Assembly (NCBI GenBank): GCA_022747635.1
Contig: JAKTNV010000006.1
Span: 67,914,590 to 67,978,589, forward strand
Origin: Hetaerina americana
Lineage: Eukaryota; Arthropoda; Insecta; Odonata; Calopterygidae
Reading direction: 5' to 3'
DNA: 64,000 nt
In this document: one piece after another, positions 9,890-21,659 of the stretch
Layout: each line of letters begins with the position of its first letter
How positions within the stretch are numbered: the stretch's first letter is position 1
Notes under the pieces: generated by a model
The model's database searches: none
What the model saw: only the letters and a program-made list of their open reading frames with translations
What the model was told of the DNA's origin: nothing
Translations under genes and position numbers: made by a program

Positions 9890-11420
9890 CTCAGTTGCAC
9901 GCAGGGAGCGAGGTTCATTTTATTTGTGGGGGAGGAGGAGGAAGCGAGAGAGATGGGGCTTTTGGGCGTGTGCGAAGGGACGAAGGGATGTGAATGAGGC
10001 CCTTTTCATCCACCGACGGCATCCTCCTCACCATCTCCCAACCTTTGCCCCCGCTCCCTCCTCACGCCCACATTTCCCCTCGTTGCCCACCTTACCCCCG
10101 GAGAAGACGAAGGAAGGGGTGGAGTGAAGTCGGTGAAGAGCATACATTCGGGTCATGCTAAAGGGAGCGCGAGGGCCAAGGGTCCGAAGATGGAAGGGCT
10201 TCGGAGGCTGGGGCGTGGGGATTGCTTGTCATTGGGCGGTGGAATTTCAGAAGTAGTTCGTAAGGGGGTGGGGAAGCGGGTGGAAGGGTGGGCCACCCCT
10301 GTCGCTCGGAGGGAAATTGCGGGTGGAGGGTGGCGGGAAGGGATTCTGGGTCGGAGGAAGGGTGGCGATTGGTAGGGTTTGCAAGGGGGCAGTGGAGGGT
10401 GGTACTGGGATGTGGTCCCGATAGGTGTGGGCTGATTCCCTGGTGGAATATATCGGTCGCCGTGGTTTACGCGGAGGTAAGGTGCGGGGAGGGTAGAGTT
10501 CGGGGAACGGCGCAGGGGCTGGCCCCCAAGGGCAAGCGGGGGTAAGGGAGCCCCGCAGTCTAGTCCGTGAAGGCGGTTTGTTTTTTCCCTCGAGTGAGCC
10601 AATGAGTGGACGCGTTCTAGGGTAAGGAAGGGAGCGGTGTGGTTGGTGGGGGGGGAGCTTGCGGACGGAAGTGAAGGAGTGGTCAGGGGTGGTGTTCTGC
10701 GAGTGGAAGTGTCTCGAGTGGGGGCGGCGATGTAGTCACGTAAGGAGGCTTTGGGGAGGTAAAGAGGACTGAGGTCTTGGTGACCCTTTCAAATTACCAT
10801 CCCCACCACTCCATCTCACCCTCTGACACTTTTCCCTCCACACCTCCCACTTCTCTCTTTCTCCGATGCTCAGAGCTCGTACTCCCTGCTCCCGTCTGAC
10901 CCTCGCCTCCAAACCTTACTCCATTGCTCTACCACTTATGGTTTTCACTCCAATTGCTCGCGTCGAGGTCCTATTCCGAAAACCCCTCCTCTATGAAGGC
11001 CGCAGCTCCTTTCACTGGTGCTAATAACGAGAGGTTCCCCTCTCCTCCCATCCCTTCCCCTTCCTTTCGAAGAGGTTTCCACCCTCCACGTCCTCGCTTT
11101 TGAGCGCTACCCGCCCGCCATTCGCTCCTCCTCGTCCGACTCCCCCCGATGCCATTCCATTCCCCTCACTTCTCCCCCCGGCCTTCCTTTAACCACCTGA
11201 GTTCCGCCCTCTTCCAAAGCCCTGCGCGTCCACTCCATTTCACATTTACCAGGAATTTCATGTCTGTTGCCGAATATGCGATGTCGATCAATGGGTCGAC
11301 GGTGGGGATATCGCTTACATCACCACTCAAAACCGGCTCCCCGCCCATTCTTTCCCCTACCCTAACCTTTCCTTTCCCATCCCTTCGTGCTACTATTTCT
11401 ACCAATAGGGTGGGCAGGCA
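9890..11420. other. GC-rich strand-asymmetric block (G-rich, then C-rich)
   Basis: From about 9900 to 10780 the plus strand is strongly G/purine-rich with many G runs, apart from a C-rich patch at 10010-10100. From about 10780 to 11400 it becomes C/pyrimidine-rich. CpG dinucleotides are frequent compared with the AT-rich flanks. It could be a CpG-rich regulatory region or promoter of a gene whose exons I cannot see. Proline- or glycine/arginine-rich open frames here are composition effects. Confidence 0.5.
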
Positions 11421-13989
11421 ATGGGAAACGGTAGAGGAAAAATTTCATTTCAAAAAGCTCAGCGAATTTTCTGGCGCTATTTTTTCGTCCCGCACGGATT
11501 CCCATTTTTTACACCCCATTCCTACTCCCGAGCTACTCGAGATATTCGTTCAAAATAATAGTACCCGCAGTGCGACTGGACTGAGAAACTTTAAAAAATA
11601 TACTACTCTAATTTTTTTATGCGATAAAAAAGGGCACGCTTATTTGACCTTTCCCTATCCACTGTCACCCTATCTCTATCGTTTTCTTCCATCCAGGTTG
11701 GCAATGGTGATGCAATTACGGGAAGTAAAAACGATGCGTATGATTTAGCTCGCCCAGTTCCATGGATTTTTTTATCGTGTTACGTGTCAAATGCGATTTC
11801 TGAGTAGTTTTCAAAAGAAAAGGCTTCGCTTCTGTTCCCAGCATCGCCAAACCATTATTTTTTTCCCCGCTCAGCATCAAGTTTTTTCAAGTTATTGTTT
11901 CACTTGCCTTATGCAAGAAATTTCTAAGACGTGTCTCCGTTCATGTGAATTTCAGAATTTCAGTACAATTCACAGATAAAATAGTATTGTTTTGTTATCC
12001 CAGCAGTCACACGGAATGAAGTCCGTCCATGTTGCATACCGGGAGCTCTGCTCCGTGAAACCGACGAGTGGATTCGATGAGCGGCTAATTAGAAATCGGA
12101 CTCTCCAACGGCGTTGGCAACTAGCGACAGGATTTCTGCGGGAATGGAAATTACATATCCTTCGTCTCACAACCTCTTCACTGCCAAGGAGAACATACAA
12201 GTTAGTGCTCTCGATATTTTGCTTCAATGATAGTGAAACCTTTTCGCACTTGGCAAACTTTGCTCTTCCATCCCTTCCGTAGATTTCAATCCTCCTCTAT
12301 CTCTCTCGGTTCTCGTCTTCCCTGTTACCCTTCCCTCTCAGTGCCCTTGCGTTGAATTTTTGAAGAACGACTAATTGATACGTGAAATCTAAATTCTTGA
12401 GTACATTTATTACCATTGATATTTGATTGCATAGTACCAAAATAGAAAACGTTTAATTTAGCGAAAATATCGTTTTTAATAACCTTTAAAGCATTAAGGT
12501 TTAAACCCCTCAATAGAAATCTTACTGATATCCTAGTATATTAAAAATATTTGGGCAATATTAATTATCTTGATAAATTGTTTTCAGTGTAATTGATTTA
12601 CCGTTGATATAACTCATTAATTTTACATTTTAGATGAAGGTCATGATGGTTAGCTTGATTTCGTTTTAATATTTCAATGAGATTTGCATTTTATTTTGCT
12701 ACTTATTCTTATGAGCTAAACAATTAATTTTGAACTAGTATAATTTTTCTTTTTAATTAAAGAGATCAGTCAAAGCCTAATTTGTTGTTATTTGAATGGC
12801 TTTTGACGTAGAACCTGGCGTTACCACCAACTTTTCTTTTCTCATTTCCACCAACACGAGGAGCATTATTACCTAAGTAAATCCTTCACTGGATAGGAAA
12901 CTTCAGTGTAAAGCTAAAATTTAGGAATCATCCATATAAGTCTGCTGAGTTTGATGTTACTCCCAAAATAAAATGCTACTATTTCAAGGTTGTTTTTGTA
13001 TTGGCGGATTTCAGATCCGGAACTTTCTTGCAACTAGACTTAAGATCAGATTGATAACCTATGGATAGGAATAAACAAATTTGTGCGAATGAAGAAATTC
13101 CGTCAGAAATATCCCAATTCATATTTGCCAATGGTCAAGATTCATGCCTTTTGCACAGAAGATTTATCTCTGTGATGTTTACCCTAGGTTTCATTTGTTT
13201 CCATTTTGTAGGGAGCTGGAGTTTTTATTTTATTTCTTTAATATTGATAGATATTCCTCTCAATCCTCGAAACGCCGTTACGGTCGTTTTCGTAATGCCA
13301 CCATATCCCTTTCATTGAAGGGTTAATAGGCAATTTCGAAAAGAGAAAAATATTTGTTTTCATTTGAGCGGTTTACGTGAGCTCTTATATCCATCATCTG
13401 CAAGATTAAATTCAGGATTTTCAGTGTACATGTTCTCTCCTACCTCAGGGCCATTCGTATTTTAAATATTTGTTTTTAATCTCAATATATTTCCCTTGAA
13501 TACCAAGTGTCATAAATTTAAATCTCTAAATTGTCCCCTATAAGTTTTGTTATCAAATATATCACAGATGGTGTGATATTTGATCTGAGTAGGGAGGTAT
13601 CATTGGTCATCTTCAACCGCCAATTGACATCATTCTTTTATGAAATTGAAGGTGATATGGCCTATTCAATGTTTTTATAATTGACAAATCATTCAACACG
13701 TTTGAACAAAAGGCGTAGGTCCGGCTAGGGTCGTAATTTTATTTAAAAAAATTGGATTCGGGATAATTTTCATCCCAAACCAATATATTTTAAATATTTA
13801 ATTTACTTATTTCCATCTTCTCGGCCAACTCAGTGCTCATTATTTTTATAATTATATCCTGGCTGTTATAAGTTAAATTTGATTCATATCCGTAAAATAC
13901 ATAATCGCATGAAAAAAACTTTAATCTCCGAAAGCTCAGATGTAGAATGCCAGAACCTCATTTCAAGCACATTATGTGCGTAATCGAGC
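11421..13989. other. Intergenic, no gene recognised
   Basis: AT-rich sequence without recognisable coding or repeat content. Open frames such as 11992-12282 show no known motif. Confidence 0.4.
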
Positions 13990-14230
13990 GATATGAGGAT
14001 TACTTAAGAGGGTAGAGCGTTTGGCTATCGACCGGGAGGCTCCGTTTTGTTTTCAATCTGATGCTAGATACATCCCAGCTGCGTGATATCTTGGGTAACC
14101 ATCAGTTCTTCACGGGAATCCTAAGTCCACAAATGGATTTTACTTGAGCATAGACCTTAATACCACGTGATCTGCACCCGTGTTTGTCAAATCCATCTTA
14201 CGCTCGAACCCTGAGGTTGCCTGGAATGAT
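13990..14230 (+). mobile_element. Degenerate tRNA-derived SINE-like sequence
   Basis: The stretch around 14010-14060 (AGAGGGTAGAGCG, then TTTGGCTATCGACCGGGAGGC) resembles the head of a tRNA-derived SINE. The expected box B after it is badly damaged (CGTTTTGTTTTCAATCTG). The body to about 14230 does not obviously match the other SINEs here. Confidence 0.35.
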
Positions 14231-14381
14231 ATCTGCAATAGATCATAAATCTGGTTCCATTAAAATTAACTACTGTTTCACCATTTCTCGAAGTATAAAC
14301 CTAATGGAAAAAATGATAGTTTAGATATACGCTATCAGAAAATAATGTAGGAGATTTTTTACTTTCGCATTATACACGATT

Positions 14382-14383
<2 letters not shown>

Positions 14384-14472
<89 letters not shown>
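14384..14472. repeat. (TA)n microsatellite
   Basis: About 89 bp of TA, directly abutting the first 453-bp cassette unit. Confidence 0.98.
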
Positions 14473-14475
<3 letters not shown>

Positions 14476-14925
14476 TCAAACACGAAATCCCGCCAAACGG
14501 CGAATAAATACTCATATATACAGAAACAGATATAAGGAAAAGGGATAGGAACACATATAAAGGACGAACACAATAAAGGTGGGGAAGGCGGAATCGAACA
14601 GATCACAAGAGTAAAAATATTTCCTTGACCGGGACTCGAACCTCGGATCTTTCCACTTGCCGGGCGGATGCTCTTAACCACTTGAGCTATCGAGGAAACG
14701 TAATTTACCCTGAGATCCGTGGGTCTAATATGTCGCCAAGCGCCCCGATTCTTTAGCCAAGAGATGGCGTCAGGGGACTGTTTCACCCACCAAAGGAGAA
14801 ATAGACAATACACAGGAGGAAAGGCCAGTGGTTTAGAATTCATACAACATCATACAGGAAAGGAACAGTGCGTTTCGTGGCACGCATAGCCAGAAGAAAG
14901 AGATGAGCCTCATTGGCCAAATACA
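14473..14925 (-). mobile_element. 453-bp tRNA-like cassette, unit 1
   Basis: First of two head-to-tail units with an exact 453-bp period. It differs from unit 2 at only about two positions (14600 and 14815). It contains a tRNA-like sequence on the minus strand at 14621-14696. A 128-codon frame remains open in every full copy, but the copies are nearly identical and the frame crosses the tRNA-like region, so there is no evidence of coding. Confidence 0.85.
14621..14696 (-). ncRNA. tRNA-like sequence in cassette unit 1 (pol III box A and B)
   Basis: Box A TAGCTCAAGTGG and box B GGTTCGAGTCC are both consensus. The sequence folds into a near-complete cloverleaf: acceptor stem 6/7, D stem 4 bp, anticodon stem 5 bp, T stem 3/5. 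The anticodon loop CCGGCAA has C instead of T at position 33. It is best read as a SINE head and not a working tRNA. Confidence 0.7.
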
Positions 14926-15378
14926 CATTCAAACACGAAATCCCGCCAAACGGCGAATAAATACTCATATATACAGAAACAGATATAAGGAAAAGGGATA
15001 GGAACACATATAAAGGACGAACACAATAAAGGTGGGGAAGGCGGAATCGAACGGATCACAAGAGTAAAAATATTTCCTTGACCGGGACTCGAACCTCGGA
15101 TCTTTCCACTTGCCGGGCGGATGCTCTTAACCACTTGAGCTATCGAGGAAACGTAATTTACCCTGAGATCCGTGGGTCTAATATGTCGCCAAGCGCCCCG
15201 ATTCTTTAGCCAAGAGATGGCGTCAGGGGACTGTTTCACCCACCAAAGGAGAAATAGACAATACACAAGAGGAAAGGCCAGTGGTTTAGAATTCATACAA
15301 CATCATACAGGAAAGGAACAGTGCGTTTCGTGGCACGCATAGCCAGAAGAAAGAGATGAGCCTCATTGGCCAAATACA
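14926..15378 (-). mobile_element. 453-bp tRNA-like cassette, unit 2
   Basis: Direct tandem copy of unit 1 with no spacer. The inverted copy at 15453-15893 shares unit 2's bases at the positions where units 1 and 2 differ, so it is closer to unit 2. Confidence 0.88.
15074..15149 (-). ncRNA. tRNA-like sequence in cassette unit 2
   Basis: Same as the unit 1 sequence, offset by 453 bp, with identical box A and box B. Confidence 0.7.
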
Positions 15379-15452
15379 CATTCAAACACGAAATCCCGCC
15401 AAACGGCGAATAAATACTCATATATACAGGGATAAATATAAATACTCATATA
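15379..15452 (-). mobile_element. Partial third direct unit and turnaround junction
   Basis: The first roughly 50 bp of the unit repeat again. A short AT-rich junction (about 15430-15452) follows, containing a second copy of AAATACTCATATAT. The array then reverses orientation. Confidence 0.8.
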
Positions 15453-15890
15453 TTGGCGGGATTTCGTGTTTGAATGTGTATTTGCCCAATGAGGCTCATC
15501 TCTTTCTTCTGGCTATGCGTGCCACGAAACGCACTGTTCCTTTCCTGTATGATGTTGTATGAATTCTAAACCACTGGCCTTTCCTCTTGTGTATTGTCTA
15601 TTTCTCCTTTGGTGGGTGAAACAGTCCCCTGACGCCATCTCTTGGCTAAAGAATCGGGGCGCTTGGCGACATATTAGACCCACGGATCTCAGGGTAAATT
15701 ACGTTTCCTCGATAGCTCAAGTGGTTAAGAGCATCCGCCCGGCAAGTGGAAAGATCCGAGGTTCGAGTCCCGGTCAAGGAAATATTTTTACTCTTGTGAT
15801 CCGTTCGATTCCGCCTTCCCCACCTTTATTGTGTTCGTCCTTTATATGTGTTCCTATCCCTTTTCCTTATATCTGTTTCTGTATATATGA

Positions 15891-15893
<3 letters not shown>
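15453..15893 (+). mobile_element. 453-bp tRNA-like cassette, inverted copy
   Basis: Near-identical reverse complement of unit 2 over about 440 bp. It runs out into (TA)n at 15894. Together with units 1-3 it makes a direct-direct-partial-inverted array bounded on both sides by TA microsatellites. Confidence 0.88.
15706..15781 (+). ncRNA. tRNA-like sequence in the inverted cassette copy
   Basis: Starts TCCTCGATAGCTC and ends GGTCAAGGA plus a discriminator-like A. Box A and box B are consensus and the cloverleaf is as described for unit 1. Confidence 0.7.

Positions 15894-15946
<53 letters not shown>
15894..15946. repeat. (TA)n microsatellite
   Basis: About 53 bp of TA, right boundary of the cassette array. 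It abuts the (TAA)n tail of LINE copy E. Confidence 0.97.
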
Positions 15947-15951
<5 letters not shown>

Positions 15952-16720
15952 TTATTAGGTAGTCTACCGGTTAAGGTAGGTTTTTGGATGGACAAAATTA
16001 CTAATTCAACAATTTGTGACCCCCAAAAAACACAACGTCCCACTATACATCAGGTCCCTTTTCATCTCTGATTAATTTCTTCCTCCCTTCATCCCGTCCA
16101 ACATTCCTTTCCTATTCTTTCCTTCTCCTCGTTTGCCTGACATTCTCCCCTCAATCACAGTCTTCAACATCCCACTGCCGGTCAATACACCCTTCATCCA
16201 CTTTTCCTGCCTCCATAGGATTTCTCCCAACAAACCCCTCGCTTCACCCACCATACCAAGTACTTCCTCATTTGTTTTCTTCTCTGTCCATTTCACCATC
16301 TCCATTCTTCTCCACACCCACATTTCAAAAGCCTCCAATCTACGTCTATCCTCCTGCTTCAATGACCACGTTTCCGCGCCGTACATAGCTACGCTCCATA
16401 TAAAAGTTTTTACGAGTCTTTTCTCAACATCCTTGCTCAACGTCCCTGTCATCAACTCCCTCCTCCTTGTGAAAGTCTCTTTGCCTAGCGCAATTCTTTT
16501 CCTTACGTCTCTACTATTTTGACCGTGTTCCAAAACACTACCGAGATACGTAAACTGTTCTACCTGCTCTAGTTTTTGCCCTCCTATTTTATTGTTCAGC
16601 TTAGCCTTTTTCTTTCTAGAAAATCGCATAACCTTTGTTTTATTAATATTGATTCTCATCCCATACCTATCGCACTTAATTTCCAATTCACTCAGCAACT
16701 ACCTGTGCCCTACCATAATA
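15947..16720 (-). mobile_element. LINE copy E, 3' part
   Basis: It begins at the LINE 3' tail (minus strand CCTAATAATAATTA) and covers the 3' UTR and the RT thumb/C-terminus. At about 16706 the sequence jumps from thumb to endonuclease-side sequence, so the RT palm is deleted. Confidence 0.85.
16072..16698 (-). pseudogene. RT thumb and C-terminal domain of LINE copy E (208 codons open)
   Basis: The frame contains the KTKVMRFSRK block, VEQFTYLGSVLEHGQNSRDV (the tYLG motif after the palm), RIALGKETFTRRRELMTG, VKTFIWSVAMYGAETWSLK, RRRLEAFEMWVWRRMEMVKW and KKTNEEVLGMVGEAR. These are typical of the C-terminal region of arthropod endonuclease-RT LINEs. It is the best preserved C-terminus of the main family here, but it lacks the palm with the catalytic aspartates. 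Confidence 0.88.
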
Positions 16721-16821
16721 CGGGGGTGGTCTGAAAAGTTTCCGACCTAAAATTTTCTGAAAATTTCAGAAAAAAATATCTTGAATATTTGTTAAGTGAG
16801 AAACTTTTCAGATCACCCTCG
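16721..16821. mobile_element. Mariner-type MITE, copy 1
   Basis: Terminal inverted repeats begin CGGGGGTGGTCTGAAAAG and end CTTTTCAGATCACCCTCG, about 101 bp in all with no coding capacity. TA lies at the left edge, while the right edge reads TT. It is inserted at the deletion junction of LINE copy E. The same ends occur at 21577-21655 and 42123-42224. Confidence 0.8.
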
Positions 16822-17635
16822 TTTAATGTAATTGATACTTTTCTGAGTCAACTGGATATTTTTATATTTTTCATTTCTGCCTACGCCTTTTGCGGCATCT
16901 CTGGTGGTTTTGGTTATAACTAACCCCTGTCTCCTGCTGATTTCAGTTGCTTTTTCCCCCGCAGTCATTCCTCGTACCTGAACCGTAGTCCTTCGCTTCA
17001 TCACGATCTCTTCCTTCGTCTACCGTCGCATTCCAATTCCCCATTATTATATAATATTTCCCTGCAGGAACACAAACGATAATGTTTTCTTGCTATTTTC
17101 AATACACTTTCGACTTCTACCTCCGTATGTTTGCTTAGTGGCACGTATACCTGAACAATGACCAAGTTCGTCGTTTCCTCTTTTATCTCTACTAGTAATA
17201 TTCAATCTGTTGCTTTTCTATGTTGACTGTGCTTCTTCCTACCTAGTTATACAATATTATGGTAGACCCTCGTTGGTTCTTGTCCTATCTGCTGAATATT
17301 GCTATATAAATATCACACCAGTATTCCCCGCTACATTTACATATCATCTCATATAGACCTAAGATATTTATATTTCATCTTTCCATCTCTCGCTTTATAT
17401 TATCTAATTATCCCGTCCTCAAAATTGTCTTAATCTTCCAATTTCCTATTCTAACTAATTCGGTCTTCTTCTTCTGGGTCTTCTCTCTTGCTGCTCTTGG
17501 TTTTCCTTTGTAAGGGTCTCGTGAGAAGAGGACCTCGGAAGCCTTGCCTTTGCTATACTAACCATCATGAGAATATTTCGATTAATAATAGAGATTGGTT
17601 CCCGACCCCTCCTCAATAGTGTTTTCAACGTGACA
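16822..17635 (-). mobile_element. LINE copy E, endonuclease and 5' part
   Basis: Minus-strand reading gives an endonuclease fragment at 16813-17004 (VRGMTAGEKATEISRRQGL, then VITKT and QKSINYI) and further upstream endonuclease sequence to about 17450. The region to 17635 is shared with 24890-25165 of copy F and lies 5' of the endonuclease. Stops are frequent. Confidence 0.75.
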
Positions 17636-20200
17636 TCATCCCATCATGCCTAGTGCTTCTTTGTTTGATTTTATATCCGTCAATTTTATGTTTTCCATCC
17701 TTTTTCCTATATATATCTCAAAAACCTCCTATCTAAGCCTACTATCGATCTACAATGGCCAGGTTTTCGAGCTGTAAAAAGCACCTTCTTCATCAAAATT
17801 TCACCATGCTTTTGTCAATATCTTTTCTAATTTTCCTTGTCATCAACTTTCTTCTTCTTCTGAAAGTTTGTTTCCCTAGCGCAATTCTTCTTTGTGTATT
17901 ACTCATGCGATCAGTAATGATTGATACAAATGTGATGACTGACTAATTAAAACATTTCATTTGCATATCATATGAATTCCCTACTGACTTTTATTATAAT
18001 CTAATGTTCCACTTATGCTATTTTCACTATATATATTCAAACTGAAAGGCATGGGTGGGAATGACAACCCCTGTCTAAATCCTTTTCCTAACACAGCCCA
18101 TCCCCAATCTCCATCCGCCACACGCACTTCAGCCGTTTTGCCAAATGTGCTGCCTAGGAATGAGTCGTCTATCACACCAATCTACTCCTATTATTTCTAA
18201 TCATTTAATATTAATTCCATCCAATTTACTCCTTCGGACGCCAACTCGTAACCTACTTAACAAATGAACAAATCCTAATCGTATTCAAGTTCCTATCTGT
18301 TAGTGACCGCATTACCTCTATGGCTGCACGCATCTCTATCCCCTTCGTTATCTCAAACTGAATATCTCTGAGTAATTATTTGCCTTTCTATTCATTTTCT
18401 GATTGATTATTATTAATTGTTATTTTACTTGAGTGCCGCAAAATGAAACTTTTTGTTTTCATTTCTCGCATGTTCGCTTTGCCTTTTTTCAGGATGGGGA
18501 CCTACAATCATTTCACGAAACGTTACGTCCGAATTCCTTTCCCACAAATGATCCTAATTAGTCCATAAAAACTTTTCCACCCCATGAAAAATCTAAGTAT
18601 TTTCATGGAAACATCATTTATCCTCCCGGCCGTCTTTGATTTCAATGCCCTTAATGACCTTTCTATACTGCAATTAAATATGCTTGGACTGGATTCATCC
18701 AAATATGATTGGACTATGATCTATTTAACAGTTCTACTGCATGATTTGAATACACGTATCCTGTAATTGAGTATTTTTGCATGTAAGTACTTTTTTCGAG
18801 TGCACGATCAAACTAATATTTGTGTAGAGGCAACATGTTTGGTTTTGCATGTGGTTTTATTCTATTTTACGGGTAGTGACCTAACACCACCCCACCACAC
18901 GTCTACGCGGTGGCTTGCGGGATATTATGTAGATGTAGATACCCTTCTATGACATATTTTGTTTCTCTGTCTAGTCTTGCAGATTAATATATTTACTATA
19001 TAGATTACCTGTGTATTATTTTGATTTCTCTTCTATATTTCCTCGTTCAGTTAGCAATTTTCCTAATGTACCTTGGACTTTTGATTTTTCGTTCTGGTTT
19101 CCCGGCAGTGCCTTCACCTTCTTGTACTGCACTCCAATTTTACCTCGAAATCCTTGCATTGCATTTTAAACCAGATATATTTCATCCTATTAGTTTTAAC
19201 CTCAGCTGATAAATTATTTCGTTGTAATTTCTGCTACCTGGTTCTTTGTTCACTTGCTTTCATTTTCTTGTCTCATCTTTCTTCTTAGTCATCTCGTCCA
19301 TTATCCATGTTTTTCATGTTCATTTCCTATAAACTCTTTTTTAATGTTATTTTTGGCTTTTTATATTCCTTTCTCAACATATCTGTGGGAACTCGTAAGT
19401 TTTTCAAGTCCTGATGGACTGTTCTTTCGGTCCCAGCTAATACTTCCACGTTCCATTTCTTTACCCATCTTCCATGTATCATTTTCTTGAATTTATCATT
19501 ACACTTATTCCGCGTGTGCGCCTGGGAACCTACGCAAATTGATTTCTTTGAACCAAAATCTGTGTGTAATTCTAATCTAGTCTAACTAATACCTTTTCCT
19601 GATCCCCGGGTGTTTTTCACGTTCAACGCGTATTGTGATACTTAAGTTTTCGTTATGATTAATCTCTGTTTCCAGGGGAACTTAATTGAGATCTCCCAAC
19701 GGTCTATCCTTGTTCGTAGCCTTAGTCCCTTGCCTCACTCTCATCTCTCCCTTAACCTGCGACCACATTTCAATTCCCCATAACCTTTAATATTTCTTCC
19801 AAGGGACACCCTCAATTATTTCCTTTAATGGATACTATGCCCTATTTATTTCTTCCTCTCTATGTTTACTTGTTGGTATGTAGGAGTGAATAATGATCAA
19901 ACTGGTTTTTTCATCTCGTATTTTTATTAATCATATTATGTTTCACCTACTTAAGGTTTGTTACGATTCTTTCCTTATTGTCTAATATTACTGCTGCTCC
20001 TCGCTGGCTTTCTTCCTCTCCTAAATATATTGCTCCTAAAGTATCGCTCCAATGATCTCTACGACCCCTCTCTCACATTTCACACATATCCAAAATTGTC
20101 TTTTTATCTTTCGGCTTCTCCTGTTTTGTTTTATAATTTTCCTGTTGGAACATTGTCCTGAATATGCCAAAGTTCGACGCTAACTTATTTTATACAATTC
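17636..20200 (-). mobile_element. LINE copy G (long but heavily decayed)
   Basis: The order on the minus strand is endonuclease (about 19640-20190), linker, RT start (18300-18540), RT block at 17981-18175 (TAEVRVADGDWGWAVLGKGFRQGLSF, the G.RQG.SLSP region), then thumb and C-terminus (17640-17940). The total of about 2.5 kb suggests a once nearly complete coding region. It is directly adjacent to copy E in the same orientation. Confidence 0.7.
18840..18955 (+). repeat. Possible short interspersed repeat within LINE copy G
   Basis: The string CCACCACACGTCTACGCGG, then TGGCTTGCGGGATATTATG and TAGATGTAGATAC, does not fit the LINE. It resembles a short dispersed repeat ending in GATGTAGAT units. 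The call rests on impression only. Confidence 0.25.

Positions 20201-21498
<1,298 letters not shown>

Positions 21499-21540
<42 letters not shown>
21499..21540. repeat. (TA)n at the SINE 3' end
   Basis: About 42 bp of TA right after the SINE tail. Confidence 0.95.
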
Positions 21541-21546
<6 letters not shown>

Positions 21547-21576
21547 CACATACATACCTGTACACAAACACACACA

Positions 21577-21655
21577 CGATGGGGGTCTGAAAAGATTCCG
21601 ACCGATATATTATCTTGTGTCTTTGTTAGGTCGGAATATTTTCAGACCACCCATG
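21577..21655. mobile_element. Mariner-type MITE, copy 2
   Basis: The left end CGATGGGGGTCTGAAAAG pairs with the right end TTTTCAGACCACCCATG, followed by TA. GATTCCGACC and GGTCGGAAT extend the inverted repeats. It is about 79 bp and shorter than copies 1 and 3. Confidence 0.78.
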
Positions 21656-21659
21656 TATA

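Noticed and set aside
10153..10602. 149-codon proline-rich minus-strand frame
   Set aside because: It follows from the G-rich plus strand. Composition alone explains it.
11149..11748. 199-codon plus-strand frame, the longest outside mobile elements
   Set aside because: Low-complexity P/S/F-rich translation in a C-rich block with no recognisable domain. A gene cannot be supported without transcript evidence.
15500..15560. Possible hammerhead in the 453-bp cassette (CTGGCTATGCGTGCCACGAAAC)
   Set aside because: The CTGATGA block is absent and only a 4-bp stem can form. Not enough to claim.
14621..15781. The three tRNA-like sequences as functional tRNA genes
   Set aside because: C at position 33, T-stem mismatches and their position inside a repeated cassette point to SINE-type heads.
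14370..15948. 128-157-codon frames conserved in all copies of the 453-bp cassette, as a possible protein
   Set aside because: The copies are nearly identical DNA, so frame conservation is automatic. The frame crosses the tRNA-like region and ends in IYIYIY from TA repeats, and no domain is recognisable.
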